Source: Volucella zonaria
Taxonomy: Eukaryota; Arthropoda; Insecta; Diptera; Syrphidae
NCBI GenBank assembly: GCA_963966105.1
Contig: OZ014531.1
Span: forward strand, 73,535,159-73,599,158
Length of the DNA stretch: 64,000 bases
Direction: 5' to 3'
The translations under genes were made by a program, and so were the position numbers. Below, piece by piece: positions 1 to 10,430 of this stretch (within the stretch, counting starts at the first letter, position 1; every line of letters starts with the position of its first letter). The notes beneath the pieces were generated by a model. The model worked only from the letters and a program-made list of their open reading frames with translations. It was not told the DNA's origin and ran no database searches.

Positions 1-720
1 CTGCAAAGTATCTCCACCAGAGTGACTCTCATGTCTATTAAGAAAGCTGATATATTAAACTGACCTTGTTGTACAATAGATCTTTCAGATCGCAGTGCCC
101 GCCGCAATTGGTAGGTCAGTACTCCTAAAAAACAATGCTCTATGAATCAGAAGTCGCACTGAACGTTAAATGGATTTAATCAACTCAGAAATATTACTCA
201 TATTCCTAAAAAAAGATCAACGGAATGCGGACCCTGAGCTGATCTGAACAGCAACGTTGATCTTCCCAAACTCATTCGCTTCGGATTGCATAGTACAAAT
301 ATGTACATACTTTTAGGAGTCATTATAAATCACTTCTTATCAACTATCCCCAATTATGTGTACGCTAAGTGGTGTGGGTAAGACACATGGTTGGACCATT
401 GTTCCTAAGTAACATAGATACATCTTGCCGTTCGAAAAATCAAACATGCATGAATATTTCTGCAATGGTTACCTTCCCAATTGTCACATTCTAATCAAAT
501 CACCACTCTGCCCACATACATGAGAGACAGATATTTTGTTGTCGTTTGTTTCCTCTGATTCTTACCATTCGCTCTCCTATACTTCAGAATGTCTACCTCA
601 CCTAATGCTGATTATTTATTTAAGGAAACACCTGAGGTAAATACGGTTTGCGATTTGTTTTCTTAGCCAATATCAGAGCCAGTCAAGTGATAACAAGCCG
701 ATAAAATCATGTGTAAACAG
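1..720. other. Unassigned 5' flank
   Basis: A+T-rich DNA upstream of the host gene. I see no coding stretch, repeat family or RNA gene here. Confidence 0.5.
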
Positions 721-744
721 AAACATCATCTGAAAACAAAATCG

Positions 745-1064
745 AATCAATCGATTGGTATCGATCGCGTTCTTGTGATCGGCAGCGACTAGTGCTCAAA
801 GATCGATCATCACCGCACAGCAAGTGACATTCTCTCATTCGATTTCGATGATCAATCCGCATCGGCCGGGATAATTGCATTGCTCACGCTAAGTGTTTTG
901 CAATATTTGAAACGAGATAAAGTTTTTTTTTTTTTTTATAAATAAAAAAAAGGGCTAGGTTAAGTAGATTGTGAAATTTAGCAACAATCTGCAGTGATCG
1001 TTGTAGTCACTGGCATTGTCAATTTATTTTTGAAAATTATTGTGCAGTGAATAAAATCGCAAAA
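745..1064 (+). promoter_or_regulatory. Candidate promoter and 5' UTR of the host gene
   Basis: This stretch lies directly before the first coding exon. It holds a cluster of ATCGAT-type sites (AATCGATT at 749-756, TATCGATC at 759-766, GATCGATC at 801-808), close to the DRE motif TATCGATA of Drosophila promoters. A TATAAATA box lies at 937-944 after a poly-T run, which would put a start near 965-975. No clear initiator sequence is visible, so the start site is an inference. Confidence 0.35.
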
Positions 1065-1092
1065 ATGCAGGCAACGGACTATTATTTCGAAG
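1065..1092 (+). CDS. First coding exon of the host membrane-protein gene
   Basis: The ATG at 1065 sits in an AAAA-ATG context suited to fly translation starts. It opens nine codons (MQATDYYFE) plus one base, ending at AAG|GTAATT, an acceptable 5' splice site. Joining base 1092 to 5401 gives GAG and keeps the frame open through T-H-K into the methionine at 5412 and the rest of the 1.4 kb exon. The joint agreement of start, donor, acceptor and phase is what supports this tiny exon. It adds 13 residues before the methionine at 5412. No transcript was available to confirm it. Confidence 0.7.
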
Positions 1093-1891
1093 GTAATTAG
1101 CGAGTAGTTAATGAAATTCTTGTGCTTTTTGGTGGTTGTCTGACAAGATCTTTGATGTTTCAAGATCGACAAGAAAATAAAAAGTGTTTTTTGGAGAAAG
1201 AGTTGTTGGAATTTGGTGATTCTGTGGTTCTTTTAGTTTACGTTCTTGCATTTGGTTTTTTTCCAAATGCCACTCGATCAAGATGATAATTTCTCGTATG
1301 AAAGTCTCAGCGATCATCACAGTTCTTCTGATCAAAAGTTAGACTATGACTCAATGGCACTTCTGTACTGTGGAAGCTCATCAAATTATGTTAATTTGAT
1401 TCTATTAGATCATCAATTAGCTTAATGAAATTATAGCTCCTACTATAATCTTCAATTAGGCATATCTGATGTGTATGTGCCTTAGTTGACATATATTCTT
1501 TATGCATTTATCGAGAGGATGTGAGATCAGGCATTAAGCTTCTTGTTATCAATTTTTATGTACGAGTACATAACTGTTCAAATTACTCAGAGGATCGCTA
1601 TCAAAATTTCGTTTAACGCAACAATTGGGACCATCACTAATTTCTTGCTCCAGCTTCTTGGCCTCGTAAACTAAAATTTAAAGCCCAAACGTATTAAATA
1701 TTCTTAGGCAGGGCTACAAATAAAAATGATCCCTACGTCTTCCAAACATTTCTTAAAGCATTTATCCGAACCTTGAATGACTGTGATTAATTGATTCAGC
1801 GCCGGCTTACTGCACAAATTCTTAAATTCTTAAATTCTAAACTTAATGCTAACAAAAAGAGTACAAAATAAATATTATCATAAATATCTCA

Positions 1892-2983
1892 TACAAAGTT
1901 GGGCAAAAGTAATGTGATAATGTAAATTGGCTGAAATTTTGTTAGAAACGAACAATAATTGGTTTGAAGGACATTAAGTTGAAGAAATGATATCGGTCAA
2001 ATGACCACTTTTGTGCTCCTTCTACGGCATATTGAATTTTTCCTCGAAAAACATCTGTCTCCAAATTGGGGATTTCTTTTTCCATGTTGGCTTTCAAGAC
2101 TTCCAAGGTTCGTGGTTTGTTATGGTAAACGCGAGATTTCAAAAATCCCCAAAGGAAGAATCTGGCGCCAGTGATTCAAAATCTCCATCGTTTCCCGAGC
2201 TGTGTGAACGGTTGCTCCGTCCCGCTGGAACCAACAATTCATCAAAAAAAAAAAATCGCTTAACATCTGTCTGTAGCGGTCACCAGTTACGGTTACGGTG
2301 GTGCCGTCGGCTTCCTTAAAACAATAAGACCCGATCACTTTTTCACTGCAAATGCCGCACCAAACAGTCACTTTGAGAGGATGCAATGGATCTTCGTGCA
2401 TTTCATGTAGATTCTCCATGCCTCAGCAACGCAAACTTTGTTTATCACGTAATCACTTAAGTGGAAATAGGCCTCATCGCTCATTATGATTTTGGATACG
2501 AAATCATTCTCTTCTTGCACCATATTTAGCAGTGCAAAGCAGCAATTTGTGAATGGTTTCCACTTCGTAAGGGAACATCTTCAGGTCTTTCACTAAAATT
2601 CGACGCAAAGAACTTCTGCTGATGCCAAATTGTCTGCATCGTTGTCTGCGTCGATGTTTGTGGACTCTCTCGGACGTCGTCGGCCACAACAGTGATATTC
2701 TCGATCGAAAATGCAATACGTGCACGAAACGCTCAATCAAACGCTTAATTGTTCGCGCACAAAGTGCAGGACGACGAGGAAACGACGACGAAATTCACGC
2801 TGCGTTCAAACAACAGACCGGAAATTGGTGAAATAAGCAAGGTGTGTTACGCTCCATTGCTTGTTGTCAACTAATTCTCTATTTTTCTACAACAGAAATG
2901 TCAAAACATGACTTGACACTTGACGACATTTGCAAAAATTATGGCTCATTCACATTATGACATTACTTTTGCCCCACCTTGTA
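1892..2983 (-). mobile_element. DD41D (rosa-type) mariner-like element, complete ends, dead
   Basis: The ends are inverted copies of one another for about 36 bases (TACAARGTKGGGCAAAAGTA with few mismatches), so both termini survive. Read on the minus strand, the interior encodes broken transposase blocks: a helix-turn-helix part with FGISRSSLRRILVKDL, the start of the catalytic core near 2480, VTVWCGICSEKVIGSYCF, WFQRDGATVHTARET with the second aspartate, and FFLWGFLKSRVYHNKP near the C-terminus. The stretch that should carry the third aspartate (normally TPLD before FFLWG) reads ITGAR and is about 25-30 codons too short, so the active site is lost. Frameshifts separate the blocks. It lies in the host intron, opposite to the gene. 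Confidence 0.85.
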
Positions 2984-3009
2984 TAAGCAGGAGCATAAGG
3001 TTCTGGGCC

Positions 3010-3410
3010 TTGAAGAAGAAAGTTGAAATGGATTAAGGCGTTTCGAAGACAAGGTTTGATAATGTTGAAACCGAACTATTCGCAGGTCGAAATACTTTGT
3101 CCAAGGATACGTCTGAAACTTTATGACGTTTTTGAATGCGTCAAAAACTCATTAGTTTAACCTTGTCTCCATTGGGAGGAAAGTTATAAGTTTCTACCGA
3201 AGGAAGACGTTGAATATATTCTAGTAGGAGCCTAATTGATTTGAAGTAAATGGAATTCGTGAAGTAAAGGCTTGAGAATTCTTCGGGTTTTCGTTTTATA
3301 AAGCCCATCGCGAAATTAGTTCTGTTGATGATGATGTCAATATAGTCTTGCGAATTTAGTTCTCTATCGCGAAATGTTTTGACAGACGATGTGGTGATAG
3401 GTCCAAGTGA
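3010..3410 (-). pseudogene. Remnant of a LINE reverse-transcriptase C-terminal region
   Basis: On the minus strand this reads RDRELNSQDYIDIIINRTN, then AMGFIKRKPEEFSSLYFTNS and later RLLLEYI. These align with NRELNFDSHIDSIINKANS, GFIKRWSKEFSNPYVTKS and RPLLEY in the LINE at 26-29 kb and its relative at 9-12 kb. It is a diverged, frame-broken fragment of the region after the RT active site. No ends or tail are visible. Confidence 0.55.
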
Positions 3411-3514
3411 TACCTTATACTAACATTAAGCTAAAAAAAAACTGTTTGGAGCCAAGTTGAAAAACTATTCAAATCGTGAATGGGCTGTGTGTGTCATGTG
3501 CCAGACATTCATAT

Positions 3515-3860
3515 CTGCATAGACAATGTCTCGTGTTTCACTCTGTTTTATCGCTATTTCCACCACCGGTGCTCCATAGAAATCGCCAAGAGCATTTCGC
3601 CCCGGCAAACTGTAACACACGTCTCGCTATGAATGCTCATCAGTATACCTTTAAACCCACTTTCGGACGTGCTCTAAAATATCGTGATTTGTTCCTAAGC
3701 CGTAAAACCCGTTTATGGAATGCCCTGTCTAGCTCATTATAACCTTCAACCATTTAAAACCAACGTTCACCGGTACCTCTATTTCTAACCTCCCTGATTT
3801 TCCTTCGCCCGCGCTGTGTGTAAGCATTTTAAGGGTACAAGACCTAAATTATAAAAAAAA
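3515..3860 (+). mobile_element. 3' end of a CR1/Jockey-group LINE (family 'C')
   Basis: From the CTGTTTTATCGCTATTTCCA block onward this matches the 3' terminal 350 bases of the LINE copy ending at 15101, including the shared CCGCGCTGTGTGTAAGCATT stretch, AAGGGTACAA and an A-rich tail. It is a 5'-truncated insertion, as expected for target-primed reverse transcription. Other members of the same family are at 13040-15101, 17090-17760, 22519-22850 and 32366-33943. Confidence 0.75.
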
Positions 3861-4345
3861 GGACAAAATTATGAGATTCTTTAAAAACGAAATACACATG
3901 TTGATTGCCAAGATGAAGATCATGAGCGAGAGTAGCCACAACATTCACAGAGCCAGTGCTCCGCGGTGATAGTACCATTTTCATAGCCACTGTCGCAGAA
4001 CGTTGTGTCCAGCACACTTCAGTGTTTAGCAAAAGCGTAAGTAAGTGCCCCGTAAGTAAGTACGCCAGTAAGCATCTTGCAGTTTGTCTTACCGAGAGAC
4101 AGCAGAAAAGCCACTGGCCTCTTAAAGACGTCGGAAAGCATTCGTTTGGTCATGCCATCTGCAGTTATGCACATATGAGGCCCAACTGTCAATTTGAAAT
4201 CCTAGTTGAGGACGCAGGCAGACCAAATGTACGTTCGGGTCCTGAAAAACTATCTTCTGAGCCTTGCCTTGCCGGTTTATCGGCGATTTCATTTTCCGTG
4301 ATGTTATTGTGACCTAAGACCCAAAGATGATTCAATGAGTTCACT
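3861..4345 (-). pseudogene. LINE RNase H domain and zinc-knuckle-like tail, decayed
   Basis: The minus strand reads WVLGHNNITENEIADKPARQ followed by GSEDSFSGPE, the conserved end of a LINE-type RNase H domain (WVPGHSxxxGNExADxLAxxG). About 50 codons on, TTFCDSG and ITAEHWLCEC match the Cys/His cluster that closes ORF2 of R1, I and LOA-group elements. The lysine in ADKPA replaces the usual Glu/Asp, and there are stops and frameshifts. The fragment may extend to about 4600, but I cannot read the earlier RNase H motifs there. Confidence 0.6.
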
Positions 4346-5400
4346 GCAAGACGCAAGATTTCCTAACCTTTTCGGTTTTGGGGTCATTCGTGAAGACCTG
4401 ACTACGTTCCCTTCTTGGCTCTTATTCTGGGCGAAATCACAAGGCAAGTGGATACCGTATTTTTTCTGCGGCAGAAAATTTGGTGTCATTGCATCAGATG
4501 GCATGTCCATACGACTAAAGCCAAAGCGTGCTGTACCAAAGACCACTTCGTTTTAAACGAGGATAGCTTTGAGAGTGCAGTCCATGAATATCAAGAGGAG
4601 GAAAAGTTAGAGATTACTCAATGATTGTTCAAAGCAAAATATGGAAAATGTAAACATTCATTAATTTTCCAAGTGTTTTCGAGAAAATGAAGTCAAATGT
4701 CAAGGTTTGAAGCCCATTGCAGTGGTGTTACCAGGTTTGTCTTGATTGATTGATTGATATCATTTTTTTTTTCTAAATCAAATGTAACTTATAAGTTCGG
4801 GTGGCCGCCGTATTATGCTATGACTTCACCGTCATATTTAATGCTTATGCCATCATCAATCAAAACTCGCTGAGCAAAAGCAGCAATTTATAACTAAGAG
4901 GAACCTCTCTGATATAAAGTGCTTTCTTATCATTACTAAGGGTTTCTGGGTTAAAAACTTTCAGGTGGCAACGCAAGCCAGCGTTGGTCTTGGATACGAA
5001 GGTCCTATGAATGGTCTCGTTGCCAAAATAAGCTACTTGAATACCCAGCCAACGTTTCGGACATCGGAAAATCGAAATTCTGCCTTAACGTCTCCTGGGG
5101 TCCTGGGATTGTGATCTATCCGATCAATGCAGTCTTCGTATTTTAATCTTTTGAACAACAACATTAGTTCATCAAGTCTGAAATATTTCCTTCTTCCCTG
5201 TTTGCCATTTCACACACGGGACCTATTACTCGAATTAATAGCAAAGGACATTATGTTTTTTTCGGAGACTTGTCATTAAATTTTTATGCAGCGTCGTATT
5301 TTGTTTGGCCTGTAAAACACATTCTGTATTGCTGTTTTCTTTTTATCATTTATTCCACAAATCGTTTAATTAATTAATTTATTTATTTTTCTCATTTCAG

Positions 5401-6767
5401 AGACCCACAAAATGCATGGCGTCAAACGGGTGATAGTCTTCTGCCTTCTCATCGTCGTCCTACCGGCAATTCTCATCATAATACCCCTCTACCTGCGAAA
5501 GGCTGTCTTTGCTGATGTCGTCTATCCAGTAGCAGAATCGGATATCATCGAAATCCGCGATGGTATATCATCGATCTTCTGTCAGCAGCACTCTTTAAAA
5601 ATGAACACCCCCTTTAACGCCTTTCAGTTGCGTAACAAGCCTGAAATTTCAACAAATCGCAAGCACATTCGCCTTAAAAAATCTATGACCCTACCCGACG
5701 ACACCCTCGAATATTGGGGTTTCTACCTTCTCAAAGGAGCCAAGGTATATCTGAAATTCTGTTCACGTTACGATGGCTCACGAATCCTAGTTGTGCGCGG
5801 TGAGAAATCTCTAAAAACCTGTGGTTTACTGGAGCATAACAAAAACAAAGTCGGTACCAATTTTGCCCATGGACACGAGCAGGTGCGGGTATTCTTCGAA
5901 GATACCGCCGAAATCCGAAATCAAACACATCCCAACGAAGATGAGTTAGAAAACCATGGTGGCGAAGACACCGATGATGACGACGATGATGATGATGATC
6001 AGATAATCACGACAACTACCACACCCCGATCGAGGGTAAAGAAATTGAAAAAGTCCAACAGAAATAAGACTGAAGTTGCGAGTCCCGAAACTGAGTCGTC
6101 AACCTCGGTTTCTCCACGTTTCCGACGTCATCAAAAGTTCCTAAAACGACACGAAGAAGAGTACGAGCGAAAGAAACAAGAAGTCTATGATCAGTTATAC
6201 AAACGTCACCGTCAAAAACGTGATCATGTCTACGATCGAAAGTACGTCCATGGCGGTAATGCTGTTAACTACACAGAAGACGAATCGACTTCGATTTCAA
6301 GCTTCGAAAATAGTCTATTCGACTGCTTCAATGGCCAAATCTTGCTGGCAGAGGGTTTTCCTCCATCAGCCTTGTGTACGAGTGTACATTTTCTGGAAAC
6401 CGGCTCACATAGGATGATGTCAAAGCATGAGATCACCGAAGATGGATACTACTATTACATTTTCTACAGTGACAACGATTTGGTTCGAAATGACATTCAT
6501 GCAATCTTTGACATTTACAAACCGACATTTCAGTACTCAAACTCATCGGAAACTTCCAATGGCTGTGTGAACACTACAAACTGTACGTTTCCAATAGCGT
6601 TTTTGTCAAGGGAAATAGTCGTAGTGGAAGTGCCGACCAGAGATGGTATTGAGCATGAAGAAGATGACATAACATTCTTGGTGTCGACCTGTCATCCAAG
6701 GATGGAGATTTATGCGATTTTTCCCATTGCAGTACTGGTGCTGATCCTTAGTTGTTCGTTCTTATAG
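5401..6767 (+). CDS. Main exon: insect transmembrane protein with APD-like extracellular domains
   Basis: With the first exon this encodes 464 residues ending at TAG 6765-6767 (numbering for the spliced protein). Residues 20-41 are a hydrophobic N-terminal anchor or signal. Residues 45-185 form the first conserved region (YWGFYLLKGAKVYLKFC, then a Cys pair near 120 and 150). Residues 197-209 are acidic with nine consecutive Asp. Residues 215-290 are strongly basic, with a dibasic stretch KRHRQKR at 277-283 that could be a convertase site. Residues 310-440 form the second region, with GYYYYIFYSDNDL, paired cysteines and NxS/T sites. Residues 445-464 are a C-terminal membrane segment. The layout and motifs resemble insect proteins related to the APD1-4 N-terminal and middle domains (DUF4792/DUF4793), but the RING finger of plant APD ligases is absent. 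Function is unknown. The family call is from memory of motifs and is moderate. Confidence 0.8.
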
Positions 6768-7600
6768 TGAAAGACCTAGATCTAGAGTAGAACATGTGGA
6801 GACATATGTTACACATATTGTAAAGAAACAAATGACCTGACTTAAAAGTAGAATATACGTAGATATTTACATATTTATTAAGGACAACAGGTAGCGATAG
6901 GTGAGATACTTTGCAGTCATATTTATGGGAGTTTAAACTAATGAAACAGGGGTTTTATATACGAATTTGTGATGCTAGAAGTTTCTAAAGTTTTCTCCGA
7001 ACGCTCTTAGTCGAATCTTGCTGCTTAAAGGATGAATCATCTGATTTTTGTAGTTTGCAATTAGGCCCCAGAGAAATTTTAAAACGCCAAGATCTGTGGA
7101 ATTTCGAAAGACGTTGAGAAAGTCATTTTTCGTTTGGACCGAACTTTTTAGAAGTTAGCTTCAAGGTAACTCTGCAGCCTACATAAATTCGTTATGTGTG
7201 CTCACTATGTGGTAAATATTGAAACGACTTAAGACTCATTATAGTGTACTTATAATTACTAGACAATATCTAATAAAAGGTTGACTTAGCATATCAAAAT
7301 GTTATTTGAAAAGCTTACGTTACAGTAATAATAAGCAAACTTAAGAGAGTAAATTTTCTGTAATAACTATCAAATGTAATAATGGTGCTTACAATTTAAT
7401 TTCAAATGCTTTCTTTAGCATTTGATAATAATCAGAAGCTAAATATATATACGAGTTTGTATAGAAATCAGAATAACAATCAAATTTGTGTTAATAATAG
7501 TTGTAGTATTTAAAACTGTTGATATTAGGATGTTGTAAAAAATTAATTCTACAAAGAACATTTGTGAGTGATCTATAATATCTTTAATATAGAAATAAAC
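6768..7600 (+). other. Probable 3' UTR with poly(A) signals
   Basis: A+T-rich, open-frame-free DNA follows the stop codon. AATAAA occurs at 7272-7277 and 7594-7599, either of which could direct cleavage; the second is followed by a very T-rich stretch. No transposon is recognisable. Confidence 0.5.
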
Positions 7601-7739
7601 ACAATTATATATAAGAAATTATCAATATTTTTGTAATTTTGTTATACATATTAGATAAATGTAAATTGCTGGTTTTTTCTTTTGTAAAATATAAAAATTG
7701 TGGAAGAGAATAATTTTGTTGTAATTTTACTTTTGCAAT

Positions 7740-8130
7740 GCCAGTTTCAGCGGTCATTCAACAGAGCGATGTCGCTTGTCACAGAAGATACTAATTTGTT
7801 TGGTCCTTGGTAAACTAATTTCAGGTGATTATACTCTGAGTTCCTATGCCCCAAATATAATACTTCAAGGTCTTAAAAATCCGAAAACCGAATGCCTAAG
7901 CGACTTATCAAAGCCTGACACACAATTCTTTCCGGAGAATACAACAGAAGAGGAGCAGACTATTGCTCATAAGGAAATCGTCTGCGACAGATGTTCGGCT
8001 TTGCGGATGATGATGAAGTCGCGAATGATGAAATTTGTTTGTCTAAAAGTAACACATTCTGAAGATGCCTTCAATTAAATGTCCTTTATTATAAGTTGGA
8101 ATATATAATACGTAAAATTGCATGTATGGT
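7740..8130 (+). other. Unassigned stretch with a short open frame
   Basis: A 100-codon frame is open at 7776-8078 but begins at TTG, not ATG. It contains ACTAATTTCAG just before 7825, which would make a reasonable 3' splice site, so this could be a fragment of a spliced exon. I recognise no family in it. It ends just before the inverted repeat of the pogo-type element. Confidence 0.15.
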
Positions 8131-8156
8131 CGGTTGGGGTAAAAGGAAACGGCAGT
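8131..8156 (+). repeat. Left inverted repeat of the pogo-type element
   Basis: CGGTTGGGGTAAAAGGAAAC followed by GGCAGTT. It pairs with 16455-16478 on the other strand with a small gap and few mismatches. Confidence 0.8.
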
Positions 8157-8449
8157 TATTTTTGTCGTTAATCGTAATTTAAATTCAAGAAACATAGTAG
8201 CCATACATTTTGAATTTTCGTGCAACCGGTGCATTATACCTCAAGTTCATTTCTTTCAGTTTTTAGTTGAAATTTCTGTTTCAAAGTCAATGTGTCTCAA
8301 AAAACTGAAAGTCAATCTAATTAAGTCTTTAAATATTTTTGTTTTATAGTGTGTTTAAATAAAGAGGTGAGTAATATTGTATTTTTATCAAGTGCAGTGA
8401 ATAGCAATAATCTAATCTGTTTAAGTAGTTAGTTTCTCATATTTAAAGT

Positions 8450-8495
8450 GTTCTCATTTACCCCAGCAGAATTAACGTCGAGGGTAAATGAGAAC
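8450..8495. repeat. Left subterminal repeats of the pogo-type element
   Basis: Two inward-related copies in opposite orientation: GTTCTCATTTACCCC at 8450-8464 and GGGTAAATGAGAAC at 8482-8495. They form an inverted pair separated by 17 bases, and the unit extends the theme of the terminal repeat. Confidence 0.75.
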
Positions 8496-8552
8496 AGTTT
8501 TTTAGTTTTTTAGATGAAATTGTATTTTAATTATTCGATACAGTATAAAGTA

Positions 8553-9012
8553 ATGCCCCGCACATATGAAAAAAAGAGATCCCCTGCCCAGTACGACAAT
8601 ACTGACCTTAAAAAGGCAAAAACTGTTCTTTTCAACAGAATAAAAGGCCGAAAAACACCTCTCATAACAATTGGATCTGGGCGAACATCTGCCATTTCCA
8701 AAGAAATTGAAGATGAAATAGTTCGGTGTCTTATAATACGGTCAGAAATGGGCATTCCTTGTGATAAAAAATAAATGCGAGAATTGGTCGGGGAATATAT
8801 TAAAGTAAGCGGTTTAAAAATACCTTTTAAAAACAATGTTCCAGGGGAAGATTGGTACTTTGGGTTTATGAAGCGCAATTCCCAATTTTCATTAAAAAAA
8901 AAACCGAACATTTACAAAAGCTTCGGAAGGATGCAAGGAATCCTTTTGTAGTTTATTATTTTTATGACAAACTCCAGAAAATAATAGAAGAACATCGATT
9001 AGCCGATAAACC
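8553..9012 (+). pseudogene. pogo/Tigger transposase, N-terminal block
   Basis: It starts at ATG 8553 with MPRTYEKKR and a short psq-like helix-turn-helix. ISKEIEDEIVRCLI follows, then MRELVGEYIK, IPFKNNVPGEDWYFGFMKR and, after a frameshift, RKDARNPFVVYYFYDKLQ and EEHRLADKP. This is the CENP-B-like DNA-binding region and linker typical of the group. A stop at 8772 (between CDKK and MREL), a frameshift near 8910 and a stop after DKP show it is dead. The frame is cut by the LINE that begins near 9016. Confidence 0.8.
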
Positions 9013-9017
9013 ATAGT

Positions 9018-10430
9018 TTGAAAAAGATATGTGAAAACATTCGTCTCTTTCTCGCCTATCTATACCACAAATCGGACTCGGTCTGCTACGAAGGAAAGAC
9101 CAAAACCAGCGTCATGGTATCCATCCAGCAGGAAGGCCTCCCTACCGACCCTATCAGTCTCAGGAACCTTTATGTCAGATACCACGAGATTTTTAGCATG
9201 TCCCCTCAGAAAGTAGCAGACGACCTTGCTGCATTCGGCCACTACGTTCACTCTAAACGAGTCTCACACCTACAGCGAAGCCGAGCTGACCACGTCCATA
9301 ACGTGCCTTCCTCGTCAGCACTTAAACCATCCCTCCATACATCTCCACCCCACAACATCCTTCTTACATTTTACTACCAGAATGTAAGAGGTCTTCGCTC
9401 TAAAACCAATGCTGTCCTACGTCAATCGCATTCTCTTCCCTTTGATATTTACGCCTTGACTGAAACCAATTTGATTCCCGACATAAAGAACCAGGAATTG
9501 TTCCCCCCTATTTTTAATGTTTTTCGCGACGACGATCCTACCCGCCCACATGATGATTCCCCCTGTCGAGGCGTCCTACTGGCGATCCATAACAGCCTTA
9601 ACTCTTCTCCCATTACCATGTCTTCATCTTCTAAAGTCGACTTTGTCGCTATAAAAATATCACTCCCCTTCAAGTCCCTTTATGTTTTATGTTGCTACAA
9701 CCTGCCAGCTCAACCTACCGAATCTTACCAACTTGTTGTCGATGCGATCGACTATTTAATTGACCTGTCTAACTCTACTGACGATATCTTTGATTTGGAT
9801 TCCACCAGACGATCAATCGTTCTTCATCGCTTCAAATGCCAACTCAGCTAAGGAATGTCTCTTCTTAGATCGCTTAACAGACTCAAGTCTATGCCAAGTC
9901 AGTGGTGTATCCAACTATATGGGCAGGCATATGGACCTTATTTTCACAACAGATTCAATTAACTCCTCAGTTTCACTTTATCCCCTATATCCCTCTACAA
10001 TCGACAACTACCACTCACCCCTTCTACTTTCATTTTTTCATAACCCTTCTTTCCAGTCCACTCCTCCCACAACTCTCTCATCCTACGACTTTCATAAAGC
10101 AAACTTTCACAAAATCAGTGACTATCTTAGCAGATCCCCCTTTAACTTTCACAACCTAAGCGTAAATGATGCCTTATCCATTTTTTATACAGAAATATTT
10201 AGTTCTTTTAGCCTTTACGTTCCGTTTTCCCGCCTTAAAACATCATCTACTAGTCCTCCCTGGTATAATCGCAAGCTTCGTTCCTTACGAAACAAGAGAA
10301 ACAAGTTATGGGCTGTTTTCCTGTGTACTAGATCCTTGTCCGACTATTCCAACTATCTTGGAATCTTATCTTCATTTCACCGAAGTTTACAATTCCCTGT
10401 ACCAACGCTACCTTAACAATGCGCAAGTCA
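9018..10430 (+). pseudogene. LINE 'A' upstream domain and endonuclease
   Basis: The first 100 codons contain VRYHEIFSMSPQKVADDLAA and KRVSHLQRSRA, shared with the 26 kb copy but outside the nuclease; they may be the end of ORF1 or an N-terminal ORF2 extension. The nuclease starts at FYYQNVRGLRSKTN and continues with ALTETNLIPDI, RGVLLAI and, after a break, IWIPPDDQSFF, MDLIFTTDS and STIDNYHSPLLLS. The GDFNLP motif present in the relative (near 26710) is deleted here around 9775-9800, and the deletion shifts the frame, so the nuclease cannot work. The rest to 10430 is linker containing PPWYNRKLRSLRNKRNKLW. Confidence 0.75.

Larger units (their letters stand above)
1093..5400 (+). other. 4.3 kb intron carrying transposon debris
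   Basis: The intron begins GTAATT and ends in a pyrimidine-rich tract followed by CTCATTTCAG. It contains a DD41D mariner-like element, a LINE remnant related to the copies at 9-12 and 26-29 kb, a LINE 3' end, and a LINE RNase H fragment. The stretches 1100-1890 and about 4640-5390 show no recognisable feature beyond a short GATT repeat at about 4743-4758 and one TACGAGTA site at 1561-1568. Confidence 0.65.

Noticed and set aside
5412..5414. ATG at 5412 as the start of the host protein
   Set aside because: The frame is open upstream through the splice acceptor and joins in phase to an ATG exon at 1065. It remains the fallback if that exon is not used.
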